Assembly (NCBI GenBank): GCA_021782365.1
Contig: JAJXVB010000013.1
Location: forward strand, 1 to 61,038
Origin: Pseudomonadota bacterium
Lineage (GTDB): Bacteria; Pseudomonadota; Gammaproteobacteria; Burkholderiales; Gallionellaceae
Direction: 5' to 3'
Length of the DNA stretch: 61,038 nucleotides
Below, in pieces: positions 1 to 6,427 of this stretch (within the stretch, counting starts at the first letter, position 1; each line of letters opens with the position of its first letter). The notes beneath the pieces were generated by a model. That model saw nothing but the letters and a program-made list of their open reading frames with translations, had not been told where the DNA came from and searched no databases. Both the position numbers and the translations under genes were made by a program.

Positions 1-38
1 AATGTCGATGAATGCGTACGCCTCGTTCTCTTTGCCAT
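1..38 (-). CDS. IS3-family transposase OrfA, N-terminal fragment cut by window edge
   Basis: Reading leftwards from an ATG at 38-36, the twelve visible codons give MAKRTRRTHSST. This matches the typical opening of the OrfA (InsE-like, HTH) protein of IS3-family elements, which commonly begins with a (M)xKRTRRxHS motif. OrfA supplies the DNA-binding half of the transposase and is normally followed by OrfB. A purine-rich ribosome-binding stretch (GGAGCAGGAA) lies just upstream. Only the first residues are inside the window, so the family call rests on this short motif and the position of the element next to an accessory island. Confidence 0.55.
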   Translation of the reverse strand, partial: MAKRTRRTHSST

Positions 39-118
39 TTCCTGCTCCATTTCTACGCCCTGCATGGGCATCAAAGGTAGCAGGTTTCCCACTTAACCGC
101 TTGTTCAAATTTCCGGTG
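1..118 (-). mobile_element. IS3-family insertion sequence, end of element (partial)
   Basis: The segment between the reverse transcriptase stop codon (133-135) and the left window edge holds the leader and start of an IS3-type orfA. The outer boundary is not exact: the terminal inverted repeat probably begins within about 20 bases of the reverse transcriptase stop, but without the other end of the element it cannot be fixed. The element therefore appears to have landed immediately downstream of the retron gene without breaking its reading frame. Confidence 0.45.
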
Positions 119-132
119 CCAGCTCTGTATGT

Positions 133-1770
133 CTATTGTTGAGACGGCGGAATTAACTTTTGCAGTAATTCGATTGGTACGAAACCGTGCTTTATAGAAT
201 TTCCTTGATCGGTTTCTGCAAAGCTTTGTGACCCTGTTACTACCACGCCGACTACCTTGTTGGACTTGCTCAATACCGGGCCGCCGCTATTGCCTGCGAC
301 TATCTTGGCATTAACAACAGCCCATGGAGTATTGGTGTTGGGGAGTTTCCTTAATTGGATGACTTCTCCCTTGTCTATGAATACCTGATCTCCGTTTATG
401 TAATTCGGGTAACCAGCAACAACGATTTTCTTGCCAATTTCCGCTTGCCATTCGAGGTCTGCTTTTAAACTGATTGCGTTTTGTGGCAACTTAATACCAA
501 TGAGTGCTATGTCGGCATTTTTGTCGGAATTGATTTTAATGACGGGGAATGTATTTTCAGGTTCATTGGCTCTGAACGCAAAAATTGCATTTCCGGCCTC
601 TAATACATGAGCGCAAGTAATAATGCCAAAACCGTCAAGTAGGAAAGCAGTTCCTTGCTCGCATGAATCTTCATTTTGAATTACCCAAAGTGAATTTTGT
701 ATTTTTGAATTGATGGTTTCGTGATTAATTTGATCAGATAGCTGATTAAATTTGCGTAATAGCGTAGTGTAAGTAGAGTGGTCGGCACCGCAAACCATTC
801 TCATGTAGTTCAGCTTCCCCTTTATTACATGAGAAAAGTTTGGTTCAGGACTTTGCGGGTATCTGTGCTTAATTTGGTACTTGCTTCGATATTCCAATTC
901 GGCTAATTCATAACCAAACTTCTCCCATGCGTGAAGCATGGCTCGAATGTTTCTAGGGAAGAGCCGTCGTAGATTTAGCGCTTTATTGTTAACCTTGATT
1001 CCTGTTACGACTTGTCGTTCTAAATGTGTGCTGACATGAATTTTTTGCTGATTGATCTCAAAGCCATTTTTCTTAATGATTTTTCGTAACTGAATACCAA
1101 TAATGGGGGCGCCAATTTTGTTTTCGAGTAGCTCTTCATGCGCTGAGCTTCCGTTCCATGAAAAACTTAGATCGTCGGCGTATCTTGTATATCTAACCTT
1201 TAATTTCTTGCAGAATCTCTCTAGGTCCTTGTCCAGCCTTCTGCAAATCATATTTGAGATGACTGGTGATGTAGGGGCACCCTGTGGCAATTGATTTTCA
1301 TGTGTGCATATTTGGGCGACTATTGTCGCCACCTTTTCTGGAAAATTGAAAGGATATGATTTGAATAGTCCATAAACTCTTCCGAAGTTGATAGAGGGAA
1401 AAAAGTTTTTCAGATCTACATTTAGCAGGTAGTCTTTGTCAGTGTGTTTTTCCGCATTTGTGACAATGCTTTTATCGCTTAAATAGCCATGAGCAGCTTT
1501 GGTCGGTACATATATCTCAACCAGAGCAGCTTTAATTTTGTTCTGAAGCTTTTTTAATAACGAAGAGGGGGATTGAATCTTTCTTGTGCTGCCATTCTTC
1601 TTGGGAATCTCAAATTGAATATATTTGTCCGTGACCTTATAAAGTAAATAATTCAGCTTTTTTACATCAATATCCAGAAACAACGCGAGTTCTATATCAG
1701 TTTTTAAGGATAAGAAGGCTGACTTATTATCGTATTTGATAGATGCTTGAGAGATAGGGGTGCCGACCAT
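133..1770 (-). CDS. Retron reverse transcriptase fused to a trypsin-like serine protease
   Basis: A 545-residue two-domain protein. Residues about 30-300 form a reverse transcriptase with the palm motif YADD (197-200), the QGAPTSP motif (163-169) and the two retron hallmarks: NAxxH (NAEKH, 105-109) and VTG (255-257). Residues about 355-540 form a trypsin/HtrA-like protease with an intact triad: His388 in CAHVL, Asp420 in NADIAL and Ser495 in GNSGGP. Retron reverse transcriptases make a branched RNA-DNA hybrid (msDNA) from a short RNA encoded just upstream, and act with an effector in phage defence. Here the effector would be the fused protease. The start ATG lies inside the predicted a2 repeat. 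The gene is AT-rich compared with its neighbours, which points to transfer. The protease substrate is unknown. Confidence 0.93.
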   Translation of the reverse strand: MVGTPISQASIKYDNKSAFLSLKTDIELALFLDIDVKKLNYLLYKVTDKYIQFEIPKKNGSTRKIQSPSSLLKKLQNKIKAALVEIYVPTKAAHGYLSDKSIVTNAEKHTDKDYLLNVDLKNFFPSINFGRVYGLFKSYPFNFPEKVATIVAQICTHENQLPQGAPTSPVISNMICRRLDKDLERFCKKLKVRYTRYADDLSFSWNGSSAHEELLENKIGAPIIGIQLRKIIKKNGFEINQQKIHVSTHLERQVVTGIKVNNKALNLRRLFPRNIRAMLHAWEKFGYELAELEYRSKYQIKHRYPQSPEPNFSHVIKGKLNYMRMVCGADHSTYTTLLRKFNQLSDQINHETINSKIQNSLWVIQNEDSCEQGTAFLLDGFGIITCAHVLEAGNAIFAFRANEPENTFPVIKINSDKNADIALIGIKLPQNAISLKADLEWQAEIGKKIVVAGYPNYINGDQVFIDKGEVIQLRKLPNTNTPWAVVNAKIVAGNSGGPVLSKSNKVVGVVVTGSQSFAETDQGNSIKHGFVPIELLQKLIPPSQQ

Positions 1771-1912
1771 TATTCATCTTATCGCGTTAGGCCACATCAT
1801 CATGGACGAATAGGCGAAGATCACTGGCATGGTATAGCGCGAGCGCTAGAACAGCCCTTGTTGATATAACGTGCCGCAGGATCAACGGCATCCGTACAAT
1901 TCAATGGTCGGC
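1762..1912 (-). ncRNA. Predicted retron msr-msd non-coding RNA
   Basis: Directly upstream of the retron reverse transcriptase, GCCGACCATT (1762-1771) and AATGGTCGGC (1903-1912) form a 10-base perfect inverted repeat enclosing 131 bases. This is the layout of the a1/a2 stem that closes retron RNAs, and the 151-base span fits the family. Inside, read on the minus strand, are a TGCCG/CGGCA hairpin with a 9-base loop and a TAGCG-CTCG-CGCTA hairpin (1835-1848). GTTGAT/ATCAAC offers an alternative fold. A promoter ends just before the a1 arm. The branching guanosine and the msr/msd border were not identified. Confidence 0.7.
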
Positions 1913-1917
1913 TTCTC

Positions 1918-1945
1918 ATTTTAACAATCTAAGCGAATTTGACAA
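1918..1945 (-). promoter_or_regulatory. Promoter of the retron RNA and reverse transcriptase
   Basis: On the minus strand, TTGTCA (1945-1940) and TAAAAT (1923-1918) are separated by 16 bases. Transcription would begin near 1911, which is the first base or so of the predicted a1 arm. This agreement between promoter and RNA end supports both predictions. Confidence 0.55.
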
Positions 1946-1955
1946 TATTATGAAT

Positions 1956-1988
1956 AAGCCGTGATGCATCACATCTCAGGCACTTCGT
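1956..1988. repeat. Direct repeat A (pirin 3'-end copy), 33 bases
   Basis: Matches 2418-2450 at 30 of 33 positions in the same orientation, with a period of 462 bases, so the two copies flank the XRE-type gene. It contains the last codons (VPEM, stop) of a pirin gene and the bases after the stop. Its coding part continues to about 2045 with similarity to the intact pirin gene. Confidence 0.8.
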
Positions 1989-2052
1989 TCGGCCGAAGAT
2001 CGAAGAGCAGTTCTTCCGCATTGTTTCCCAGTTCAATAAATTGCGTTTTCAT
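1969..2052 (-). pseudogene. Pirin 3'-end fragment, possibly translated as a 27-residue peptide
   Basis: The frame ends in ELLFDLRPNEVPEM, nearly the same as the C-terminus of the intact pirin at 3297-4016. By eye, 53 of the 61 bases next to the stop codon are identical to that gene. The fragment has its own ATG (2052-2050) overlapping the TGA of the upstream XRE-type gene as ATGA, so it could be translated by coupling into a 27-residue peptide. It is most simply a remnant left by recombination at the pirin 3' end. Whether the peptide has a role is unknown. Confidence 0.7.
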
Positions 2053-2342
2053 GCTGCCAGCTTCAATTCGACTTTCTTGCCGGCCCTTGTCGCCAGGGTG
2101 ATCAGCATGTCCAGGCTGAATTTTTCGAACTTGCCGCGTATCAGGTCGGAGACGCGGGATTGGGAGATGCCCAACACTTGGGCCGCCTCGGCCTGCGTCC
2201 AATGTTTGTCGCGGATCAGGATTTCGAGCTGGCACATCAGTTCAGAACGCATCGCGAGGATGGCAGCTTCGTCTGGCGGGAAGCCGAGATCGAGGAACAC
2301 GTTGCCGCACGATTCTGTGATTTTGAATTTTTCTTTTTTCAT
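2049..2342 (-). CDS. XRE-family HTH protein, antitoxin-like, without adjacent toxin
   Basis: A 97-residue protein of the small XRE/HTH group that usually serves as antitoxin to RelE/HigB-type toxins. The helix-turn-helix is in the C-terminal half (WTQAEAAQVLGISQSRVSDL, then a short sheet ending VELKLAA). A start at 2384 is possible, but the promoter -10 box at 2396-2391 would put the transcript start at about 2384. The ATG at 2342 is preceded by CAGGAA at a proper distance, so it is preferred. No RelE-like reading frame lies next to it, so it is an orphan regulator or the survivor of a broken toxin-antitoxin pair. It sits between two 33-base direct repeats. Confidence 0.75.
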   Translation of the reverse strand: MKKEKFKITESCGNVFLDLGFPPDEAAILAMRSELMCQLEILIRDKHWTQAEAAQVLGISQSRVSDLIRGKFEKFSLDMLITLATRAGKKVELKLAA

Positions 2343-2390
2343 TTCGCATTCCTGTATCGGCCTGCTGAACTTGAGCGGCTTCATGCGATT

Positions 2391-2419
2391 AATATATAAG
2401 TATTTATATTAAAGTGCAA
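2391..2419 (-). promoter_or_regulatory. Promoter of the XRE-type gene
   Basis: Minus-strand TTGCAC (2419-2414), a 17-base spacer and TATATT (2396-2391). The spacer is AT-only apart from single bases. The -35 box touches direct repeat B. Confidence 0.5.
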
Positions 2420-2450
2420 GCCGCGATGCATCACATCTCCGGCATTTCGT
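2418..2450. repeat. Direct repeat B (pirin 3'-end copy), 33 bases
   Basis: Same 33-base unit as 1956-1988 with three mismatches. Read on the minus strand it encodes E-M-P-E-M-stop directly behind the Fic stop codon, a shortened version of the pirin ending NEVPEM. It separates the Fic module from the XRE-type module. Confidence 0.8.
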
Positions 2451-2451
2451 C

Positions 2452-3081
2452 TCATGTTTTATGCAACCCCTGAGATATGATTTTTTGCAGCTTGCTGTTG
2501 TCGCCTTGCTGTACGCACAAGATAGAAGCATCTATGTAAGCGTTCAGGCCGGATGGTCCTGTTGCCAGCGCATGACTGTAATCGACGGGTTCATAGCCAT
2601 TGTATACGGCGATGAGGTCAAAAAACATACGAGTGATGCGTCCGTTGAGTTCGTAAAATGGATGCAGTGCGATCAATTCGGATTGGTAATGTGCGAGGCG
2701 TTCGGAAAACTTTTCCGTTGCCCACTGTGCGGCCTGTTTCAGGTACTGCTCCTGTTCCAGTTCATGGAAGATGTTGCGGGCCTCCCTTTCCAGATAGGCA
2801 GCGCGACAGAACAGCGAGCTGCCCTTGCTCATATCTACGGTGCGATATAACCCGGCCCATTCATACAGGGTTTCGTAAGTGTCTCGGTGCAGGGTTTTAA
2901 AATAGCTTTCATCAAAGCGGGTTGCAGGGCTGAGTTCCGTGATGAAGCGATGGTAGGCTTGTTGCAGCAGCGTTGATTCTATTTCGTGCAGCAGGTCCGG
3001 TGTTTCGATTCCCAGTCGGTTCCTGGGAATGTCGCTGTCGGGGAGGTAGATGTCACTTTCCTTGAATTGGTACTTGGACAC
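2452..3081 (-). CDS. fic: Fic-domain toxin (AMP-transferase type)
   Basis: A 209-residue single-domain Fic protein. Fic enzymes usually move AMP from ATP onto a side chain of a target protein, and as toxins they often hit DNA gyrase and topoisomerase IV. The active-site loop reads HPFYELNGRITR (140-151). The catalytic His140 and Arg148 are present, but the usual glycine of HPFx(D/E)GN(G/K)R is Leu145. Translation starts at GTG (3081-3079), which lies inside the end of the antitoxin gene, so the two are translationally coupled. The stop codon is followed in frame by a pirin tail fragment. Whether the Gly-to-Leu change affects activity cannot be told from sequence. Confidence 0.88.
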   Translation of the reverse strand: MSKYQFKESDIYLPDSDIPRNRLGIETPDLLHEIESTLLQQAYHRFITELSPATRFDESYFKTLHRDTYETLYEWAGLYRTVDMSKGSSLFCRAAYLEREARNIFHELEQEQYLKQAAQWATEKFSERLAHYQSELIALHPFYELNGRITRMFFDLIAVYNGYEPVDYSHALATGPSGLNAYIDASILCVQQGDNSKLQKIISQGLHKT

Positions 3082-3211
3082 GGTGCTTTTCCATCAGGGT
3101 CCGGGCTTGCTTTTTGATGGCTTCGGATTGCACAGGTTTGTAGCCCTCGATCCGCATCGAGGTTTCGACGGCCTGGATTATTTTCTGATTCATGCGGGCG
3201 CTGATTTGCAT
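3053..3211 (-). CDS. Class I Fic antitoxin, VbhA-like small protein
   Basis: A 52-residue reading frame directly upstream of fic and overlapping its GTG start by 29 bases in another frame. It carries the Fic-inhibition motif (S/T)xxxE(G/N) as SMRIEG (residues 18-23), followed by Y-K-P, the arrangement seen in the inhibitory helix of VbhA-type antitoxins. The glutamate of this motif (Glu22) is expected to reach the Fic active site and block correct ATP placement. The start ATG at 3211-3209 has the ribosome-binding site GGGAGAG. The frame is short, so it is easily missed by gene callers. Confidence 0.82.
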   Translation of the reverse strand: MQISARMNQKIIQAVETSMRIEGYKPVQSEAIKKQARTLMEKHRVQVPIQGK

Positions 3212-3236
3212 CGTTCTCTCCCAGTATGCGGATGGA

Positions 3237-3277
3237 ATTATATCAAACCATGACGCATGAAGGACTGTTCATGAAGG
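3237..3277 (-). promoter_or_regulatory. Promoter and possible operator of the Fic antitoxin-toxin operon
   Basis: A perfect minus-strand TATAAT lies at 3242-3237, 26 bases before the antitoxin start. A good -35 box is not obvious. Around the -35 position are two copies of CATGAAGG (3256-3263 and 3270-3277), the second part of the palindrome TTCATGAA (3268-3275). Such repeats could bind a regulator. This is inference from spacing only. Confidence 0.35.
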
Positions 3278-3296
3278 GGATTCATGTTTCAAGCTT

Positions 3297-4016
3297 TCAC
3301 ATCTCTGGCACTTCGTTAGGCCGCAGATCGAACAGCAGCACTTCGGCTTTGTTTCCCTGCTCGAACGAAATGCGCTGCTCGTTGCGGATGCGCGCACCGT
3401 CTCCTGCCACAAGGCGATTGCCGTTGACGGTGATCTCGCCGTGCGCGACATGCAAATAGGCATGGCGGTCAGGGGCCAGGTCTTGCTGTGTTCTTTGATC
3501 GCCGTCGAAAAGTCCGGCCCATACGCGCGCATCCTGATAAACAGATAGCGAACCATCCGCACCGTCGGGCGAGATGATCAGGCGCAAGCAGCCGCGCTTT
3601 TCATCATCTGCAAAATTTTTCTGCTGGTAGCGAGGAGTCACGCCTTCGCGGTCAGGCACGATCCATATCTGCAGAAAGTGCACGGGGTCAACTTTGGAGT
3701 GGTTGTATTCGCTGTGGGTGATGCCGGTGCCCGCGCTCATCATCTGCACATCGCCAGGCCGGATCACCGAGCCCGTGCCCATCGAGTCCTTGTGCTCGAG
3801 TGCGCCTTCCAGAACATAGGAGAAGATCTCCATGTCGCGGTGGCCGTGTGTCGAAAATCCCTGGCCGGGCAGGACGGTGTCGTCGTTGATCACCAGGAGG
3901 TCTGAGAAGCCGACCTGGTTCTTGTCGTAGTAGCGGCCGAAGGAAAAGGTGTGCCAGGAATTGAGCCAGCCGATGTTCGCGTGTCCGCGTTCGCTTGCGC
4001 GTCTGATTTCGAGCAT
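3297..4016 (-). CDS. Pirin family protein
   Basis: A 239-residue bicupin of the pirin family. The N-terminus MLEIRRASERGHANIGWLNS followed by WHTFSFGRYYD is the family signature. The metal-binding region of the first cupin includes the stretch around FSTHGHRDMEIFSYVLEG. Pirins bind iron, and some show quercetin 2,3-dioxygenase activity, but the natural substrate is usually unknown. The frame stays open upstream to 4232, but the ATG at 4016 matches the family start and has a G-rich ribosome-binding site. Its 3' end exists as fragments at 1969-2052 and 2431-2451, and a more distant pirin tail is at 27058-27147. Confidence 0.9.
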   Translation of the reverse strand: MLEIRRASERGHANIGWLNSWHTFSFGRYYDKNQVGFSDLLVINDDTVLPGQGFSTHGHRDMEIFSYVLEGALEHKDSMGTGSVIRPGDVQMMSAGTGITHSEYNHSKVDPVHFLQIWIVPDREGVTPRYQQKNFADDEKRGCLRLIISPDGADGSLSVYQDARVWAGLFDGDQRTQQDLAPDRHAYLHVAHGEITVNGNRLVAGDGARIRNEQRISFEQGNKAEVLLFDLRPNEVPEM

Positions 4017-4167
4017 GATCCCCCCGCCGGTGATGTCGATTCCCGATTCTACCAGATATGGGAATGCGCCTTGAGAAGCTAGGGAAATTCCGGCAACGGG
4101 TGGTTTTTTCTGATGGTGCGCGGCGCGCAGCGGGCTTAGACTTTTCTCCTTGCTCAAAGGAGATGCC

Positions 4168-4713
4168 ATGCAGATACCATTGCAGATCACCGTGCGCGAC
4201 GTTCCAAAATCGGATGCGGTCGAGGCGCACATCAGGCAGAAGGTCGAGAAGCTCGAAGAGTTCTACGGCAAGATCATTTCATGCAGGGTCGTGGTCGAGG
4301 CCCCCCACAGGCACAAGCACCAGGGAAAGCATTACACGCTGCGCATCGACATCGGGGTGCCGGGCCACGAGATCGTGGTCAACCGGGATCATCACGAGGA
4401 TGTGTTCGTCGCGCTACGGGACGGCTTCGATTCGGCAAAACGCCAGCTCGACGAATACGTGCACAGGGCGCGGCGCGAGACCAAGGTTCATGCGCCGGAA
4501 CAGCTCGGGCGGGTGCTGCGCCTCTCGCGCGAGGAGGGCATAGGCTTCATCGCGGGGGATGACGGCAGCGAGCATTACTTCAGCCGCGAGAACGTCGCAA
4601 GCACGAGTTTCGACAGGCTCTCGGAGGGCGACGAGGTCAGGTTCATCGAGGAGATTGCGGGCGAGGGCGCGCAGGCCAAGCGCATCACCGTGCGCCATCA
4701 TGCCGCCGAATGA
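4168..4713 (+). CDS. Ribosome hibernation factor (HPF/RaiA type) with C-terminal cold-shock-like domain
   Basis: A 181-residue protein. Residues 1-110 resemble the HPF/RaiA fold (QIPLQITVRDVPKSDAVE, later HYTLRIDIGVPGHEIVVNR and a helix rich in charged residues). Such proteins bind the decoding centre of idle 30S subunits. Residues about 118-178 (GRVLRLSREEGIGFI through GDEVRF) look like a cold-shock/OB domain. The ATG at 4168 has the site AAGGAG. The frame is open to a TTG at 4150, but that start lacks a site of its own. It is followed by hicAB and stands alone transcriptionally as far as can be seen. Confidence 0.85.
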   Translation: MQIPLQITVRDVPKSDAVEAHIRQKVEKLEEFYGKIISCRVVVEAPHRHKHQGKHYTLRIDIGVPGHEIVVNRDHHEDVFVALRDGFDSAKRQLDEYVHRARRETKVHAPEQLGRVLRLSREEGIGFIAGDDGSEHYFSRENVASTSFDRLSEGDEVRFIEEIAGEGAQAKRITVRHHAAE

Positions 4714-4770
4714 CGCTCCCTTTGCATACCACGCTTTGCTCTTGATAGCATTTTTTGATAGCATGCATCC

Positions 4771-5025
4771 ATGAATGCTAGGCATCGCAAGACGCTTGGC
4801 GCTATCTTTTCCCGCCCAACATCGGCGTCCATCGTGTTTGCCGACATCGAATCGCTTATCAAGGCGCTCGGGGGAACGGTATCCGAGCGCGAAGGTTCGC
4901 GCGTCAGGATCGAACTCAAGGGCGAGCAGTGGCGTTGTCATCGGCCGCATCCTGGAAAGGAAGCCAAACGGTATCAGGTCGAGGAGGCGCGGGAATTGTT
5001 GGAACGTGCAGGAGTGCTGCCATGA
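4771..5025 (+). CDS. hicA: HicA-family toxin
   Basis: An 84-residue HicA (YcfA-like) mRNA interferase. The fold elements are recognisable: the N-terminal helix (MNARHRKTLGAIFSRP), the alpha segment with ESLIKALGGTVSEREGSRVRI, and the C-terminal HRPHPGKEAKRYQVEEARELLERAGV. In classical HicA the catalytic histidine follows GS (GSHH). Here the residues are GSRV, as in a known subgroup in which HRPHP is conserved. The stop codon overlaps the hicB start (ATGA), the usual toxin-first arrangement. Confidence 0.85.
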   Translation: MNARHRKTLGAIFSRPTSASIVFADIESLIKALGGTVSEREGSRVRIELKGEQWRCHRPHPGKEAKRYQVEEARELLERAGVLP

Positions 5026-5360
5026 ACACCATGACATATAAGGGTTATACCGCCCGGGTGGAATACGACGAGCGCGACGAGATTTTTGTCGGGCGCATAC
5101 TCGGCATTCGCAGCATCATCAGCTTTCATGGCGAGACGGTTTCCGGATTGAGGGCCGAATTTGAGCGCGCGATCAGGGAATATATCGCCGACTGCAAGCG
5201 GGAAGGCGTGCATCCGGAGAAACCAGCCTCAGGGAAACTGTTGCTTAGGGTGCCGCCAGAAATCCACGGACGCGCCCTGATCGCTGCGCAGGCTGCCGGC
5301 AAGAGCCTCAATCAGTGGGCCACCGAGGTGTTGCAGCATGCTGTTCAGCCCGACGGCTGA
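5022..5360 (+). CDS. hicB: HicB-family antitoxin
   Basis: A 112-residue antitoxin. The N-terminal part (YKGYTARVEYDERDEIFVGRI, then GETVSGLRAEFERAIREYI) is the partly degraded RNase H-like HicB fold. Residues about 75-105 (LLLRVPPEIHGRALIAAQ, SLNQWATEVLQHA) form a ribbon-helix-helix DNA-binding domain for self-repression. It starts within hicA by a four-base ATGA overlap. It neutralises HicA and represses the operon. Confidence 0.9.
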   Translation: MNTMTYKGYTARVEYDERDEIFVGRILGIRSIISFHGETVSGLRAEFERAIREYIADCKREGVHPEKPASGKLLLRVPPEIHGRALIAAQAAGKSLNQWATEVLQHAVQPDG

Positions 5361-5430
5361 TCTCAGATCCCTTCACATTGGGCGCAGGATCGCGGAAAAT
5401 CCAAGTTTCAACGATTAATTCGGAGCTTCC

Positions 5431-6087
5431 ATGGACATTTCACGATTCGCCCTTTCAAGGCATACCTGCAAGGCCTATGACCCGGCCAGAAAAATCCCTG
5501 AGGATCAGGTCGAACAAATCAAGACACTTTTGAGATATTCCCCTTCTTCCGTGAATTCCCAGCCCTGGCATTTCGTCATCGCGTCGAGCACGGAAGGCAA
5601 GGAGAGGATCGCAAAATCCGCGCAGCAGGCTCCCTATGCCGCGAACGCCGCAAAGATAATGAACGCCTCGCATGTGGTCGTATTCTGCGCGCGCACGGCA
5701 ATGGACCATGCGCACATCGCAAGGCTGCTCGCACAGGAGGAGGCCGATGGACGATTCCCGACAGAGGAGGGGAAACAGATGCAGAACAAGGGGCGCACCT
5801 TCTACGTGAACATGCATCGCTTCGACGAAAAGGACACGCAGCACTGGATGGAGAAGCAGGTATACCTGGCGCTCGGCACGCTGCTTCTGGGCGCTGCGGC
5901 GCTGGAGATAGACGCGACTCCGATAGAAGGCTTCGATCCAAAAATACTGAACGAGGAGCTCAGGCTGAGGGACAAGGGCATGACGAGCGTGGTGCTCGTG
6001 GCGCTCGGATACCGGAGCGATGACGATTTCAATGCGAAGCTGCCGAAGTCGAGGCTGCCCGCGGGGGAAGTGATTTCGGATCTGTGA
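5431..6087 (+). CDS. nfsB: Oxygen-insensitive NAD(P)H nitroreductase, NfsB type
   Basis: A 218-residue flavoprotein of the nitroreductase family. The FMN-binding start SRHTCKAYDPARKI, the SPSSVNSQPWHFVI segment and the C-terminal GYRSDDDFNAKLPKSRL match NfsB-like enzymes, which reduce nitroaromatics and quinones by two-electron transfer. It is a single gene, with 70 bases after hicB and its own ATG after GGAGCTTCC. Physiological substrate is unknown. Confidence 0.9.
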   Translation: MDISRFALSRHTCKAYDPARKIPEDQVEQIKTLLRYSPSSVNSQPWHFVIASSTEGKERIAKSAQQAPYAANAAKIMNASHVVVFCARTAMDHAHIARLLAQEEADGRFPTEEGKQMQNKGRTFYVNMHRFDEKDTQHWMEKQVYLALGTLLLGAAALEIDATPIEGFDPKILNEELRLRDKGMTSVVLVALGYRSDDDFNAKLPKSRLPAGEVISDL

Positions 6088-6118
6088 GGTAACCCGCCAA
6101 ATAGGTTAGACTCCCGAC

Positions 6119-6427
6119 ATGGAAACCAGATATATCGCATACACCTCTGGCAAACCCAGCCTTCTGCGCAAGACGGCCGCGGTTGCCGTGTTCGCTGTCA
6201 CGGCTGTCGCAGCCGTGATGTTCTCGGCGGTGCTGCTCGCCTTCCTGCTTCTCATCGGCGCGATCGCGGGCCTGTATTTCTGGTGGAAGATGCGCGGGGT
6301 GCGCAAACAGATGCAGGAATTCAGGATGCAGGAATTCAGGACGCAGGATGAATTCGAGGCTCATGACGAGGGAATCGTGATCGAGGGAGAGGCGGTCCGT
6401 GTGGATGCAAAAAGAGATGCGCCTTGA
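6119..6427 (+). CDS. Small membrane protein of unknown function
   Basis: A 102-residue protein. Residues about 20-60 form one long or two short hydrophobic segments (AAVAVFAVTAVAAVMFSAVLLAF, then LIGAIAGLYFWW), followed by a charged tail with a short internal repeat (MQEFRMQEFRTQDEF). It is not recognised as a named family. Its end overlaps the start of the next gene by 29 bases, so the two are probably co-expressed. Confidence 0.65.
   Translation: METRYIAYTSGKPSLLRKTAAVAVFAVTAVAAVMFSAVLLAFLLLIGAIAGLYFWWKMRGVRKQMQEFRMQEFRTQDEFEAHDEGIVIEGEAVRVDAKRDAP

Noticed and set aside
1770..1957. TTATTCAT (1770-1777) and ATGAATAA (1950-1957) as the retron a1/a2 pair
   Set aside because: Only eight bases, expected by chance in a span of this size, and it lies outside the promoter. 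The 10-base pair 1762-1771/1903-1912 fits both promoter and family layout better.
3297..4232. A 311-residue version of pirin starting at 4232
   Set aside because: The first 72 residues have no pirin likeness; the ATG at 4016 gives the standard N-terminus and length.
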